Assembly (NCBI GenBank): GCA_011037195.1
Contig: JAAEAF010002629.1
Location: 93,830-157,829 of the forward strand
Reading direction: 5' to 3'
Length of the DNA stretch: 64,000 bases
Source: Triatoma infestans
Taxonomy: Eukaryota > Arthropoda > Insecta > Hemiptera > Reduviidae
Part shown: piece after piece, positions 44,060 through 57,439 of the stretch
Layout: each line of letters starts with the position of its first letter
How positions within the stretch are numbered: position 1 is the stretch's first letter
Translations under genes and position numbers: made by a program
The notes under the pieces: generated by a model
What the model was told of the DNA's origin: nothing
What the model saw: only the letters and a program-made list of their open reading frames with translations
Databases searched by the model: none

Positions 44060-45930
44060 AAATCATAACCCGCGCTTATACCGGTATCTCATTTGCCAGT
44101 CTCGTCCATATACATAACAAACAGCGGTGGACTTAAACAGTAAACTTTTGTATAGATAATTAAACATTATTTAACAATAGCAGAAGGTATTTTATTTTTT
44201 GCTTATTTATTTTATTTATCCGACATAAATACACTCACGCGTTCTCTTCTAATACACTAAATAAAGGATCCAATATAATTATTTCACTTCTCTGTTGAAT
44301 ATTGTGTTTTCTAAACTAATAAAAGATTTATTTCTTGTTAGAGAAGAAATAAGACCTTGTAAACTGTATCTGTTTTCCTTATTGCAATCTTTTGTTGAAA
44401 AGTCAACAAGACAAGTTTTCTATAAAAAAAAAAAAAAATCTTATTTTCAGGATAACAAAAAGAAACACGTGATGATTTTATCTTTTTCTGCGATAAAGTA
44501 AAATGTTACAAGAAAAACCGGCTTTTCCAGATTTAAAAATAAATTGTTGCCTATTGACAATATGATTCTATATGATTATGGGATTCAATAAATTAAAGAG
44601 ATTTTTTAAAAGGAAAATATTTAGCCAATATTATTATTCTTTTAAATATTTCTCATCTTTAATCTTTTAAAAGATTTAAAATTTTTTCAAATAGTGAGAA
44701 GGAGACAGCGACTCAAGGAAGAACTCAAGAAAAAACATACTAGACAGCAAACGTTCCACACACACATACACATATGTATTCCGAACAAACCAGTTTAAAT
44801 TGCCTGAAGCTGGAAGGTGTACAAAAAAAAGAAGACCTATAATAAACGCAGATAGTGTAGTGGACAAAGTAAAAATTATTATTGACAGCTAGTAAGTACA
44901 TGGTGGAAATTTTAGGAGAATAACTATGAAGTCTTATTTTAGTTCGTAGACTGTATGCAATCAGTTAGTGTTTTAATGCTGTAATTACTGTTATAGCAGT
45001 AAGTAATTCTTATGTGTTAATTTAGAATTATTAACTAATTTAAAGTGAATAATTCCAGCTTCACTTTGAAAATCGGTTAGTTGTGTACGTACTTTCTCGA
45101 TAGGAGTGGAGAGTTAGGTATTCCAGTCTAAAACTTCATTGTTCTTCCCTAATAAATACTTAATAATAGTTAATAACTTCAAGAGTAGTTGATGATGCGA
45201 CTAGTTGAATTTTCAGTAATTATGCCGACCCACAGAGTAGTGTACTTGCCATTTCTTTACAAATCTCACCGTCCTAGATCCCGGTACTAGTCCACTCACC
45301 CATCCCCTCTGCAGAGACTGTAGAGATAGTTAATCATAACAAAAAGTGTAGCTCATCACAAGGAAGAACTCAATCCTATCACCGTATGTAAAACAAACAA
45401 TACATAGGATACTCAAACAGAAGTACTAGATCCTGACAATGGAAGACCATCCGAAACCGTAGGAATAAAAAAAACATGCTAAGGCAGGCACAATGTCCAG
45501 ATAATTTCGGTCATATATATATTTAGGCATACAGCTATGAGACAAACGACTGAAAACTCCTTGAATACAAACACTGATCGGATCTTTTAAGTCGCGGATG
45601 GCTTTGTAGCCTCATCTTCTATACAGCTATATCTACTAATTTAAAGATATACATATATAGTATATGGATGGATTTTTGCTTTGTATCTAATTTCTCTATC
45701 AAAATATGTAAATGCACAGCCAAACAATTCTTTCTCTAACCATATTATTTGCCCTAGTACTAGCGAGTGGTCATCCCTATCTGCTGGCTCTTTTCCTTGG
45801 AACTTCCCTAGGGATGGTGAGACCAAGAAATACCATCTTCTTTAAGAATTTTTCTTCGAAGCAAAGCATCAAAAGTGAGTGCAACAGTGGATGCGCTATA
45901 TCTAGTATCAGAGAGCATGACATTAAATGG
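44060..45930. other. Unassigned sequence
   Basis: AT-rich with a less AT-rich part from about 45060; no motif recognised. Confidence 0.35.
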
Positions 45931-45934
45931 TATA

Positions 45935-46760
45935 CAGATTGGGTCTAAGGTGGAGTCGGATATTTGGGTCAAGGACCAAATACTCGGAGCCCATGGACAA
46001 GTTCCCATCATCTTCCAAGCGGAAATCTGCGCAGTTGGAAGGTGCGACCAGTTAAACCTCGATAGGGAATACAGGAAACAGAAGACTGTAATCCTATCCG
46101 ATAGCCAGGCGGCCATAAAGCAATAAGTTCTATGTTATCAGTTACTAAAATGGTAAACAATGACCTGAGCAGTAACAATAAGGTTACCCTATTTTGGGTG
46201 CCAGGGCACATTGGCATAGGAGGGAATGAGATGGCCGATACCCTGGCACAAAAGGCGCGCATCTCCCTTTTTAGGCCCTGACCCTTTCTGTGGAATAACT
46301 GACCTTCTGTGGAAGAACTTAGAAATGAGGAGGAAGTGAAGAGAGCACAGCTCAGGAAAATCCTATTTGGGCCGTTATAACCAAAAGAGATCTGAAGCGT
46401 GCATCAATTTAATAATAGGCTTCGCATGCTGTCGGTTTCGTCATGGGGCATTGTAGACTCAGAGGAAACCTGAAGAAGCTGATCTTAGAAGATACCAGCA
46501 TGTACAGATTATACGGGGAGATGGAGGAAACTCCAATACACCTCCCAACAGTCCTCGATGTTACCATTCAAAGGAGTTCGGCAGCCTGGGTAGTTACCAG
46601 ACAGAAGAGGAGGATATTCCTCCCTAGAATCTTCCAGGATACTGTGGTTTCCTAGAGATTCAACTTGGAAGGAGTGCTCTAAGGAGCAATCCTCGCCTAT
46701 GGCACCTGAGAGTTAGCACATGGGAGGTCACAGTGCGTTGGACCCTCAGGAAAAAAATTA
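45935..46760 (+). pseudogene. LINE fragment: RNase H domain and 3' Cys/His motif, copy 2
   Basis: Frames read SKVESDIWVKDQILGAHGQ, IIFQAEICAV, KTVILSDSQAAIK, KVTLFWVPGHIGIGGNEMAD, then GHCRLRGNLKKL and MYRLYGEMEETPIHLPTVLD. The D-E-D and GHxGIxGNEMAD motifs are RNase H I catalytic landmarks, as in arthropod I/LOA/Jockey-group LINEs. Several frameshifts (near 46125 and 46280) make it dead. Same family as 31130-31545, but its 3' UTR end differs. Confidence 0.85.
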
Positions 46761-46769
46761 CATTATTTC

Positions 46770-48316
46770 ACTTCTGGAATTATTTACAATATTCAATTGA
46801 TATATTGAATTACTTGGTATCACCCATTTACAAGTATCCCATTTCTTAGCTCTAGTATGGGGTAAGTAGATAGACAAGTGAAACTTTTGGTACAAGAAGT
46901 ATCTGTCCAATTCCTCTAGACAGTTTTGTAAATGATTACTTAGTCAGCTACTTTGTAAAGCGGTGACCAATCATTGGTATAGCTGCATATTTATGCTTGA
47001 AGTTATCTTAATTGTAATTATTTCCCTAACAAGATGATAATCAGATAAGAGAACAGTTCCTCTGAAGTTCTTCTACAAATATTATGTAAGTAAATTTCAA
47101 TTACTCACTGAAATAATTATTTTACAGGTAATGTTTCTATAATCTATTGTTTGTTATTGTCCAAATGAAACACAATAATGATACAGGAATAAATTGTTAA
47201 TAAATAAGTAATGAATATTCCAAGTCTACAAAATTACAATAATAAGGAATAAAAATATTTATGTATGTACGACCTTGCGGTCAGTAACCGCTGCATATAC
47301 GTTAAAATCGATTTAACTTGAAGTAGAGTTCCTTTACCAAACTATATTACATAAGCAATAAGATCACTGTGTAGGTTTACAAATTTGGAAAGCCAAGTTA
47401 CCCTTCCACTTCTCATGGGACATACATAAAATTTTCCCCTCCCTTATGCACAATATGTGTTAAGATGGAGCGGTAGAGAGAAGGAAAAGAGGGAGGGAGG
47501 CAGAGAGCTTAGGGGAAAAAAGTCCATGTACTTTCACAGCAATTAACTTACTAGTAATAGAATTATTGAGAATTGTTTATGTTGTAGTAAACTTTAATAG
47601 AGCTAGTTCTAAGTCCTGTCCGCTATTTATAGAACAGTGCTCTTTACTAAGTCCTCCATTTCCAAGAGAGTAATCCAACCATACTATTATTTCTTTCTTT
47701 TTTTTTATATTATTCTTGCCGATATCTTTCTCCTTGTCTATGAATACATACATTCAGTACTTCTATATAAAGCAATTTCACTTGAACAACTAGTAGTATC
47801 TAGCAGGCAGCTAACAAACTACAAACTATTTCTGCACATAGCAGCAACAGAACAATGACCGTATAATTTAATAGCTAACCACCGTCACTACTTATAGATA
47901 ACTACTATTAACTGTTATTACTAGTTTCGTAGAAAGAAGACACTACTCTTCGGGTTCTTTATAGTTACTATTTATTGCAATACAAACAGGAAGCAAATAG
48001 CAGTATGCAACACTTATTTAGAAAACTATGGGTTCTGTCATTCAACTTTGTTTGCATTATTTTCTAAGTTGTTTCTATTTCTAGATACTGTACTGAACAA
48101 AAATTACGAAAATTAAGTTTTTATAAAAAAACTACACTTAACCGCTCTACAAATTAAATAGTAGGAGACCTGTGAATATATGGAGTAATAATAGCATTGG
48201 AGGTGAAAGGAATTTTCCACTGAATGTCAGATTAATCTCATTACGACAAAGTAGAATAGCGAGTTTAAATGTAGAACTTGAATGATCCAGAATTGGATTA
48301 CTCTCTCTCTCTCTCT

Positions 48317-48372
<56 letters not shown>

Positions 48373-49958
48373 AGCCTACCATCACTTTACGCAATCTCAG
48401 CCTAAATATCCATTAACATTTGCACACCCTAACATATAGGACGTGCAAAGGAAATTGACGTGTGCGAGACAAGGCTTCATCCAAGTTATTCAACAATCAT
48501 TCACCCATATCTTCGCTTACTTCCGCCCTATTCTAACAATATAGATCAAACTGCCAAATAATTATTGGATTATTCAGGTTTTCTCTAAAAAATCAACATT
48601 AAATGAACACTTCCGTTTTTATGAAAAGAAAAATTTCTTGCCAATGTAATATTACAATTGCTATTAAATATACGAGTATATTTTCATATATCACCTTTTT
48701 GGTTTAATTAATAAAATAAATAAAGTTTGATAAAAATTCGTTTCACAATTAAAAAGCGAATCTTTTTTTCACAACATATTAAAAGAACTAATCAGCTAAA
48801 ATATAAATAATCAATCAAATTAAGTCATAACATGCTGTAATGGTGCACAACGCTATCAGCACTTAAAGATAACTGCGTCTTATATTTCGCTAATAACAAC
48901 GGCAGCAGCAAACAAAATAAAATAATAAAACTTCACTAATTGCTTTGTTTTTGTTAGAAACACTCTCTCACGAATCCAGTAGATGTTAGATCGTGCAGAA
49001 CGATTGTAAATAAAACTGCAATTTTCAATTTAAGAAATTTTTTTTTTCTTTTTATTGTATTTATCGTTGCGATGATTATGTAAAATAAAATAAGTTTGAA
49101 GAGGACTATTATAAACAAAGAGCTTTTAGAGAAACTGAAACAATGTAGCAAGCAACTGGCGCTAAACAAGGGCAAGATAAAAATGATAAGAGGAATTTAG
49201 CAAAAGAGATCGCGATCTTGAAGGTAATCATAATATAAACCATAAACATGCAATCGTAATATAAGCATATAAACATCCATGAACATGAATTGATTAGTAA
49301 TTCACGATTATTAACTTTATTTTGTTCCACAATATTCGTGTTAAATGTATAATTCGACAGCACAATGTACTTGTGTTACGGTGACCTTGAAGGAGATCGT
49401 GTTTTGCTGCAGGGCATCACTTAATTCTTTTCCAAACGAATGCATATTGTTATGTCAGTTAAGTTACACCAAAAAGTGGTTTCCTTCCTCTTCACTTTTA
49501 ATGATTACAATGGACGACAAGGAAACAGAAGAAATAGTATTAACAAAACTATTGAAGTTAATTTTAAATGTGAGAAATACTTAATGAGTACCCCCATTAT
49601 CCTGCAATAAACCAATGAAAATAATGAGAATTTATTTACAAGATTTTTACCTGTGAATCTTTCGAAATAATTTCTTTTAGAATCAAGTAGTTGGAAAACC
49701 AAAAAAGATGTTAAAAAAATTATTATTGTTCCGTTAGTGGCACTTTCTTTTGGCGACTTTTAAAAATGAAAACTACTGAATGGAAATAAAATAACACAAA
49801 GATTTTCATCAAGCTGTGTAACATTTTACTAATCGTTTAGATAAGCATAATTTAGGCACAAATAATTTGGTGGCGAGAATGATAATTTTGGGACATAAGG
49901 TTTAACTAACAATTTGACAAAGTTCAAGACATAGGACATTTCCAGTTGAGGTGTCCTC
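46770..49958. other. Unassigned AT-rich sequence
   Basis: Holds (TC)n(TA)n at 48300-48370 and GA-rich sequence near 47480. No exon or transposon protein. Confidence 0.4.
48300..48370. repeat. (TC)n followed by (TA)n microsatellite
   Basis: Roughly 26 bases TC-type then about 44 bases TA. Confidence 0.95.
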
Positions 49959-49971
49959 TGTATAACGTATT

Positions 49972-50773
49972 TTTCCTCTGTCATTAAGCTTGACATGCAG
50001 TTGTACAGCGGCACTCTGTTGCGGATGCAAAGAGCAATTTTATACTCTGTAACAAGGGCTTATGCGACATCATCCACGGCTTCCTTACCGGTGGTCGCTG
50101 GTGGGTTGCCGCTTGATCTCCTTATTGAGATGAGAGCCCTTACCCATAAGTTTAAAAAAGAGGTCTTGATTGTCCTCGATGGTGAGGAGCTGTCCAGTCA
50201 GATGCCTACTACTCTTGCAAGGAATAAGGCAAAGACGCTGGGATGAGGCAGAAACAGGAAGAATCGCATATGAGTTCTTTCCAAATTTGCGTCACAGACT
50301 GTCGATACGATGGCTGGAGTTATCCCAAACCGTAACGCAATACTTCACGGGCCATGGGGAGTTCAATTCTAAGCTCCATGAGTTGGGTTTGAAAGACTCC
50401 CCGAAATGCGAGTGCGGTGAACGGGACACAGTGCACCACTGTGCACTCTCCGATGTTCTCTTCCGATGTTCTCTCCTCGACGAGGCAAGAATCCATATGG
50501 AATTCAAGCTGAAAAGGAGAGGAGAGAATTGGCCGGGAAAATGTAAAGAGTTAGTGAAAAGTGGTCAAAATTTTAAAGACTTTGTTCAGTTTGCTCGAGA
50601 AGTAGCGGCAATGCGCCGGACTAGATGAATATGTAGAGGTCCGCCTCCACGTGGCAGGGATGGTAACTTGCCTATGGTAACTTGCCTACATAGTAGGCAA
50701 GGCTAAGTGACCATAGGCACCGGTTTTGGCGCTATGCGCTAGGTACGGTGGCCAGGAGTGTGCTTAATTTTTT
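49972..50773 (+). mobile_element. 5'-truncated R1-clade LINE with 13-bp target duplication
   Basis: First frame: TLLRMQRAILYSVTRAYATS then STASLPVVAGGLPLDLL, the typical QRAVLxxVTRAYRTxST..LPVLAGxLPLDL block after the RT of R1-type elements. After a frameshift near 50210 it continues RRWDEAETGRIAYEFFPNLR, YFTGHGEFNSKLHELGL, CECGERDTVHHCALSDVLF and ends AAMRRTR at 50628. The CxCG...HHC motif is a Cys/His finger. tgtataacgtatt is found at 49959-49971 and 50774-50786. Not in rDNA here, so it is not a site-specific R1 copy. Confidence 0.9.
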
Positions 50774-50789
50774 TGTATAACGTATTGAA

Positions 50790-51210
50790 AAGTAAATTCT
50801 TTTCATTGCCAGAAGGCACAGACGAAGAAAGAGTCAAATCCACTCATAAGTTGCTATAAATATCTTAAATAAATTATATAACTTTTGCCTGCATTGATTT
50901 TGAGAGATGTGTTTAGAATGAGCGTTAAGCTAAATAAAATCCCCATAAATAAACGAAATAAATAAAGTTAAATTATATAGTAGTGATGCCTATTTTTTCA
51001 GGCGGGCTTAACGTCCAACTACCAAATTAGGAGTTAAATTATATATGTGTAAGTACTTATGTATTTTGTATTCAAGTTTAGAAGTAACATTGTTTTATAT
51101 AGTAATTCACTACTCTCCAACTACTGTTGAATTAGCAATGTAATGATACCTGCAGCCAGCAGTCTCTTCTGTCGACCCCCAGTAAAACTTGTAATGTTAG
51201 CCTCACTTAT
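50790..51210. other. Unassigned AT-rich sequence
   Basis: Nothing recognised. Confidence 0.4.
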
Positions 51211-51211
51211 A

Positions 51212-51583
51212 GATTTCCCCGAGCCCAACTAAAATCAATTTTTCCGAAATATATCTTTGGTTAGAAATAGTTTAAAGAAAACTGTCGAAGACTTTTTGAG
51301 AAAATGAAAAAACTCAAAACCGTTTCCGATAAAGTGTGTCGTTAATATGCAAAGGTTTCAAGTATACTTTGAGGAAATCACGAAATACAAAAATAGAAAA
51401 AACTCAGTAAAGTAATACTTCCGATAGATAGATTCTAATCGAAACCTGAGAGAGAGAGAGAGAGAGAGTGACAGCATTCGCTAAATTTTTTCTAGAAATT
51501 CAGGGCCAAGCGGCGCAAAATCTATTTCTAAAATTTGACCCGCGATCGCATTATTTCCGGTTACAGTAATAAGAGAAGGTAAA
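51212..51583 (+). mobile_element. H element fragment, tail half
   Basis: aatagtttaaagaaaactgt, gacagcattcgctaaatttt, a (GA)n core and tail ttgacccgcgatcgcattat then aataagagaaggta. The head half is missing. Confidence 0.65.
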
Positions 51584-51685
51584 CAAAAATGAATTGCAAG
51601 GAGATGTCAAAAATCATTAATATTTAAGTTACTTCTCTAGTCTTAATGGATATTTAGTGAATGGTACAAAGTTTAAGCAAAACTA

Positions 51686-52544
51686 CGATGGTCACTCAAT
51701 AAGTAACGAGATAAATCGCTGAGGCTCAAAAACGATTTATTAATCAATACAAAACTGTGGATACTGTTCAACATAGTCCCCAGCACCAATTTATACACTT
51801 GTTCCATCGTTTTTCTAATTTGTGTATGCCTCTGGCATCATATTCTTTGAGTTGAACTCGAAGCCACTTTACACCTGATTTTTGACTTCTTCATTGGATT
51901 GAAAATGTTTCCCACGTAAGAGTCTCTTCAGGGGTCAAAACAAATGGAAGTTTGATGAGGCTAGGTCGGAGCTGCCACTCCACTTTCTTTGTGGGCGTCC
52001 GTAAGCTGTCTTGAACCCAACTCACATAAGTTTTCTTGTACTGCAGCTTATTCTGAATGATGTTATGGACAGTTCCAAGATTCCCGTGACTTCTTCAGCT
52101 ATCAGTTCAACAGTAATATGCCTGTCGTCCTGAATTAACGCGTTACTGCGAGATTCTACAAGTTGTAACTTCAACCGGTCGTCCACTTCGTTGCTCGTCA
52201 CAACACTTACACGGCCACTTTTAAACTGTTCTACCCATTTGTAAACGTTCGATCGGTTCAAACAATTATTCCCGTATACTTTCAACATTCTTTCGTGGAT
52301 TTCAATACCTTTGATACCCTCTGCAACTAAAAATCTAATTACTGAGCGTTGTTCTTCCGAGGTGCAATGCTCGAGCGGACTCACCATTGTTTAACTGAAT
52401 ACATTTGAGGTTATGTTTACTAAATAATCTCGAACAGCTGATGAGAAACTAAGTACAAGGATGCCAACTTGGCGCATGAAACTATTGTATTGATTAAACA
52501 AACCATTTCTGAGCTACAGCAATTTGCCTATTGAATGACCCTCG
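51686..52544 (-). mobile_element. Internally deleted mariner-like element with TIRs and TA duplication
   Basis: Ends ggtcactcaataagtaacga (left) and, read inward from the right, gggtcattcaataggcaaat are inverted repeats; both are flanked by TA (51684-51685, 52545-52546). On the minus strand 52387-52030 reads MVSPLEHCTSEEQRSVIRFL, VAEGIKGIEIHERMLKVYG, NRSNVYKWVEQFKSGR, the N-terminal helix-turn-helix of a mariner transposase. The left part keeps the transposase C-terminus (LRVQLKEYDARGIHKLEKRW). The catalytic D,D(34)D centre between them is deleted; 859 bp against the usual 1.3 kb. Confidence 0.85.
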
Positions 52545-52561
52545 TACATTTTAAGCTATTA

Positions 52562-52690
52562 CTATCTCTTGCTAATAATAGTAAGAGAAAGTATTGCGAT
52601 CGTGCCAGATTTTCGAAATCGAGTTTTTATCGGAAATAGATGCTTTGAGGACCAAAGCGAGTCGTCCAAAAAAGTGTTTTTAGAAAATAG

Positions 52691-52721
<31 letters not shown>

Positions 52722-53594
52722 TGGATGGGTGTGAAAAGAATATATTAAAACCGAAAAGTTGCAGGAAGCTCAAACTTGGTACTCCGTTTAGATAGGAAGC
52801 ACATCACCGCATCACACACGAAGATTTCAGGCAAAATTCATCAACCCAAAGTGCCGCTTTGCTGAATGTTTTTTTTTTTCAGTTTTTTGTGATTTTCTCG
52901 AAAACAGCACCAATGATTTTCTCTATACTTACTATCACAAATAAAGTGAACTACACCTATAAAGAGCTACAACTTTTATTTGAAATATTTCTCCGGGATA
53001 ATTCATTTAAGGGTATATTTTGGGGAGGAGTGGGGTTATAGTTTCCTCTAAAGTGCTTTTTCGTTTATTATGTAATTTTTTTCATCTAAATAAACTTAAA
53101 TAGAAATAAATATGTTGCCGAAATTCCGAGTTTAAAGAAAATCGGTCGACCGGAAGTGCGTTTTTACTGAGTAGTAGTTTTCAGTTTTCTGCTATTTTCT
53201 CTAAAACGGCTACAACGATTTTCTTTAAACTTTAAATATTAAATACACGCACAAAGAGCTACAACTTTTATTCGTAACATTTCCCCGGGAAAATTCATTT
53301 AAGGGGATTTTTGGGGAGGAGGTGGGGTTATGTTTTCCTCTAAAGTGCTATTTCATTGTACAATTCTATCAACTAAATAATATTAATAAGAATTAAATAT
53401 ATTGTTGAAATTCCCAGTTTGAAGAAATCGTTTGAATGGAAGTGCTTTACTTTACTGAATTCATTTTTCATTTTTTTTTTTTGTGATTTTCTCCACAAAA
53501 ATGACGACGGTTTTAAATAATAATAAAAATTATAAGTGTGAAGAAAATTTGACATTTCGCAGTAAGAGAAAGTCGAGTGAGTGTTTTACACCAG
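52562..53594 (-). mobile_element. H element copy 6, nearly complete
   Basis: Left end taatagtaagagaaagtatt with gcgatcgtgccagattttcg is the tail; right end agtaagagaaagtcgagtga then gtgttttacaccagattttt is the head. Core (TG)n at 52694-52721. Internal units begin at about 52908, 53211 and 53504, each with agctacaacttttatt and tttaagggga blocks. No protein. Confidence 0.85.
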
Positions 53595-53599
53595 ATTTT

Positions 53600-54145
53600 T
53601 TTACCAAGTTCACAAAATATTGCACAATAACAGACTAGACGCGCATATCAAATTCATACACCACAATCTTCATTGTATAATATGTAACATTTCCTCCCCT
53701 GACCATACATTAGAATTCTCTCAAACGTATGAAAAGTCAATGGTCTAGTCTAAAATATTCCTGTCAGAGGAAGTAATAACCTGCCCTAATTTTATATTAA
53801 CAAATTAACAAAAAAAAAAAAAAACTAGTTAGGAAATAAAACAGGAAGAAATATTTGAATCATAACAGAATTTCTGCTTCATAACAAATAAGGTCGGCAT
53901 TTATTTATAAAGAAAAAATATTACACATATAGACATGTGATTATAATATGCGGGCGGAAATACATATTGTAAATATAAAAAAATATATCTGGAAAAGCAG
54001 GCGTTTTTTATCTCCAGTATGAATGCTTATAATTTTTTAAATATCACAAGGAAAACAGCTGTCTCCTTTTATCAAGAATATTCTATATTATTATCATCTG
54101 TATTATTATTTAAAAGATACTAGCAAAGGAGGAAAAACTTAAATT
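53600..54145. other. Unassigned AT-rich sequence
   Basis: Nothing recognised. Confidence 0.4.
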
Positions 54146-54148
54146 ATA

Positions 54149-55325
54149 GCTTTCTCTTACTGCCGTAAGAGAAAGTAGTGCAATCAGAAGTAGTGTCTTA
54201 TTTTCGAACCGGAAATCCATGTTTGGAAGTCTCCTGAGCATAAAAAAGTGGTTTTTAGCAATGGTCTCTATGGTCAGCACACCTCAAACCTAGAAAATCG
54301 CAGAAAGTTCAAACTTCATATTTCAATGCAAGGGTTTATATTACCTGCTAGGGTTTTTACCACGGTATTATTGAATAGATTTAGTAGTTTTTGTGATTGA
54401 TTCGGATACCGCTCCAATGATTTTCTTTACAACGTCAAATGTCGAGAAAAAAAAAAACAGTAATTAGTACTTGAACTGTGGGGAGACATCGCGTGGGCTA
54501 CCCTGGTATATCTTGTTCGAGCCATGTGGGGGGGGGGGGGACCAGTGACTGCGGGGCTGATGTTTATGGCTATCGGTCACTAATCTAAGGCGTTTTTGCA
54601 TGTGATGTGTGGGTATACGGCTCAGTAGAAAAATCAGCTACCTCGGCCCTCAAAACAAAAAGAAAGTTGTTTACAAAATATAACGTTAAATTGATAAAAA
54701 ATACTATAACAACCCAATAGTGGTAAAAATTTGCAGCACATGCTTGAATCACGTCCTGTGACATAAAAAAAAGGGGGAAGAATGCTCAAAGATCAGAAGC
54801 ATGGGTGTGATAGATCGCGTGACCCCCGTGGTCACGGCGGATTGCTTATAATACGGCGGGGACCATAGGGAACACCGGTGGGAGTCACAGAATATATGCT
54901 AATTAACTCAGATTTTTTTTCTATATCAAAGTTTTCTAGCATTAATGTGTGGACATTTTGTACTTTATAGCAAAAAAAAAAAAAAAAGAACAAATGAACA
55001 CAATTTAATGAAGTTATAATTTTCATGCGGGACGAAGAGAAAATCAACTGTCACCCACACAAGGTGACCTCCCCACGGCGTTAAATTTTGTGTTTTTCAA
55101 TACTACATATAGGTCTAAGATTTTTTATTTGAAATATTTAGCGGGGAAAATTTATTTTATGAGATTCTGCGGGGAGGGTGACGTTATACTTTACGGGGTC
55201 ATTTCAATATAGGAGGGGAGAGTTATCTTTTCAAATGACGTGCTATCTCATTTGATTATACAATTGTACCATCTAAACAAAATAAATAAGAAAAATAGAG
55301 TTGCCAAAAATTCCAGGTTTCCACA
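54149..55325 (-). mobile_element. H element copy 7, split by an insertion
   Basis: Tail hairpin gctttctcttactgccgtaa then gagaaag at 54149-54176, tail-side body to about 54450, then the family resumes at 55115-55325 (tttgaaatatttagcgggga, ctcatttgattatacaattg, aaaattccaggttt). The middle is the putative TIR element at 54478-55076. The head is not found. Confidence 0.6.
54478..55076. mobile_element. Putative non-autonomous TIR transposon nested in H copy 7
   Basis: Left gtggggagacatcgcgtggg and the reverse complement of the right end, gtggggaggtcaccttgtgt, share their first 8 bases and more beyond. The interior is richer in G/C than its surroundings (cccgtggtcacggcggattg) and has no transposase. 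Its position exactly fills the break in the H element. A target duplication was not proven. Confidence 0.4.
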
Positions 55326-55329
55326 TTAC

Positions 55330-57432
55330 GGTAGGCGAAACATAATAACATACTGATCTAACAAATCACATAATTTCGAGGAATTCCGCTTTGGTTTCAC
55401 CTGGAAAAACAAGCAAAAATTGCCAAGAACAATTAGACACACAATTCTACTGTCATTTTGAGTTTTTCAGTGTTTGCAAACAATACTAGTGATTTTTGAA
55501 GTATAGAAGATAACTTAGTTATCCATATGTATTTTCATGTCCCCCTTCTCTGAAAGAAGTGAAATGGTAAGTATCTCAACGCAATAACATCATATTATGG
55601 TAAAAATTAAAAAAAATATGAGCTTTCATTTTCAGGAAAAATTACAAAAACAGAAATGGTTAATAAATATTATATATATATAAAGTATATGTAATACTCA
55701 AATTATTACATTTTATAAATCAAATGCCAAGGATCAGTAATCGAGCCAAGTACCTCTTTAGCGAACAACTCTATATACTCATTCATACACTACACTCAGG
55801 ACTTGTAGAAGAGGGAGAAGTCTACAACCAATCAGGTATAGGTACTTTTATTTTCCAAAATCTATTTGGTACCAGATTTTCCTTCTTTTTTTTTTCAGTT
55901 GTCTGATATATACGATTAAATACGGAACCACAGTAGGTGAGAATGGATTTGGCTTTACTGAGATTACATCTTTCTAACAACTCTATATCCATCTTAGAGA
56001 ATACTGCTTCATTTCATCACTTCTTGAAGGTTTTGTATTTAGCACATTTTCTTACACTTTTTCGTCAATTTCTGTATTGCTTCACTCTTTATTTTCGGTC
56101 AACAGTGGTCAGAGGTTAATTATATAAGTGGGGGCTGTCGGTATGCCTGAAGAATCCTTGACTGTTTATCGTAATTAAAAAAAAAAAAAAAATTCATTAC
56201 AAAATCTGAGAACAACATGAACAACATCGTTAATTTATAATTAATCTGTTTATTTATAATTATTGATCTATGTATTTATAATAGACCTTTTCTATTTCTT
56301 GTTATAAGATTTATTACAAATATCTTTCATAATAAAACAATAAAAATGTAAAAAAACAAAAAACAAATGGTTAATTCTAGTAAAATAGTGTTTCCGGTTA
56401 GGTGTGTCAGATTATGTTGCCGCCAATCAGTCTATGAACTGACGTAGTAGCGTGATACGTAATACAACTATATAAAACATTCCCGGAAGAATTAAAATAA
56501 GCAAAATTAAAGAAGAAAAAAAAAAAACAAGTCTGGGACAAGTAGGGAAGACGTCTCCTTGAACCAAAGTGGTGGCCCAAGTGTTGGGACTATTGTTTAT
56601 TAACAATAATAATACCGAAAGCATTAAGCACATTAATGGTTAACTTTCACCATACATGCATACATATATACATACATATATATACGACATATGTGTATGT
56701 TATATATGTGCCATCATCACGTCATAACGGAGGGAAGGAGGGACATTATTCTAGTCATACTTGCAATACTATTTCGTCTGCTCCTTATATTTAATAATTC
56801 TAATATAAATATACTAACATATATAGTAATTAAAATTATTATTATTAAAATAAACTGATATTATAACTTTTAATTCGTAATTATTGAATAATGTTTTAAG
56901 TTTGTGTCTAAACATTATATACAGCGGTCTAATCTAGTATGGCCGTGAAATATACATTTATGGTTTTCAATTTTGACTTTACACCAAAGAAAGGATAATA
57001 AAGGGGAAAAAATAAGAATAGTTATTAATCATACCAATACTATTACAACCCACTAATAATAATAATAAGATAATAATGATGGCAGAGATTAAGTAGGCAG
57101 CACACCTATTGGTCTTAGCACAAGGTCATTCTTAGTTGATAGGATTGGTGTACAATTAACCAAACAAAAAAACATAAATGGCAGTGAATTGTTCAAGGTC
57201 AAACAGAGATCACAAAATAGGAAAATTTAAGATTTTGTGCAATAGAAACTAAGAAATTAGTTTGACAGGGTACCCTAGATTTCGCTTTTATTATAAATAA
57301 GATGTGAAATTTACCTTTAAATATGACTCCTCGTTGTTAAGGTAAATTTTAACCTAATATAAACAATTTTATTTAATCCACATCATTTTTACCAATTAAA
57401 AATTAATGTAGACTAAAATAGATATATACGTG
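55330..57432. other. Unassigned AT-rich sequence
   Basis: Short plus-strand open frames at 55724 and 55937 have no recognisable motif. Near 56360-56420 a few bases resemble an H unit (agtgtttccggttaggtgtg). Confidence 0.35.
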
Positions 57433-57439
57433 GCATGTC

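Noticed and set aside
44890..44910. tggtggaaatttt as the bestrophin RWWNQ exon
   Set aside because: It is on the plus strand, and neighbouring codons do not fit the family.
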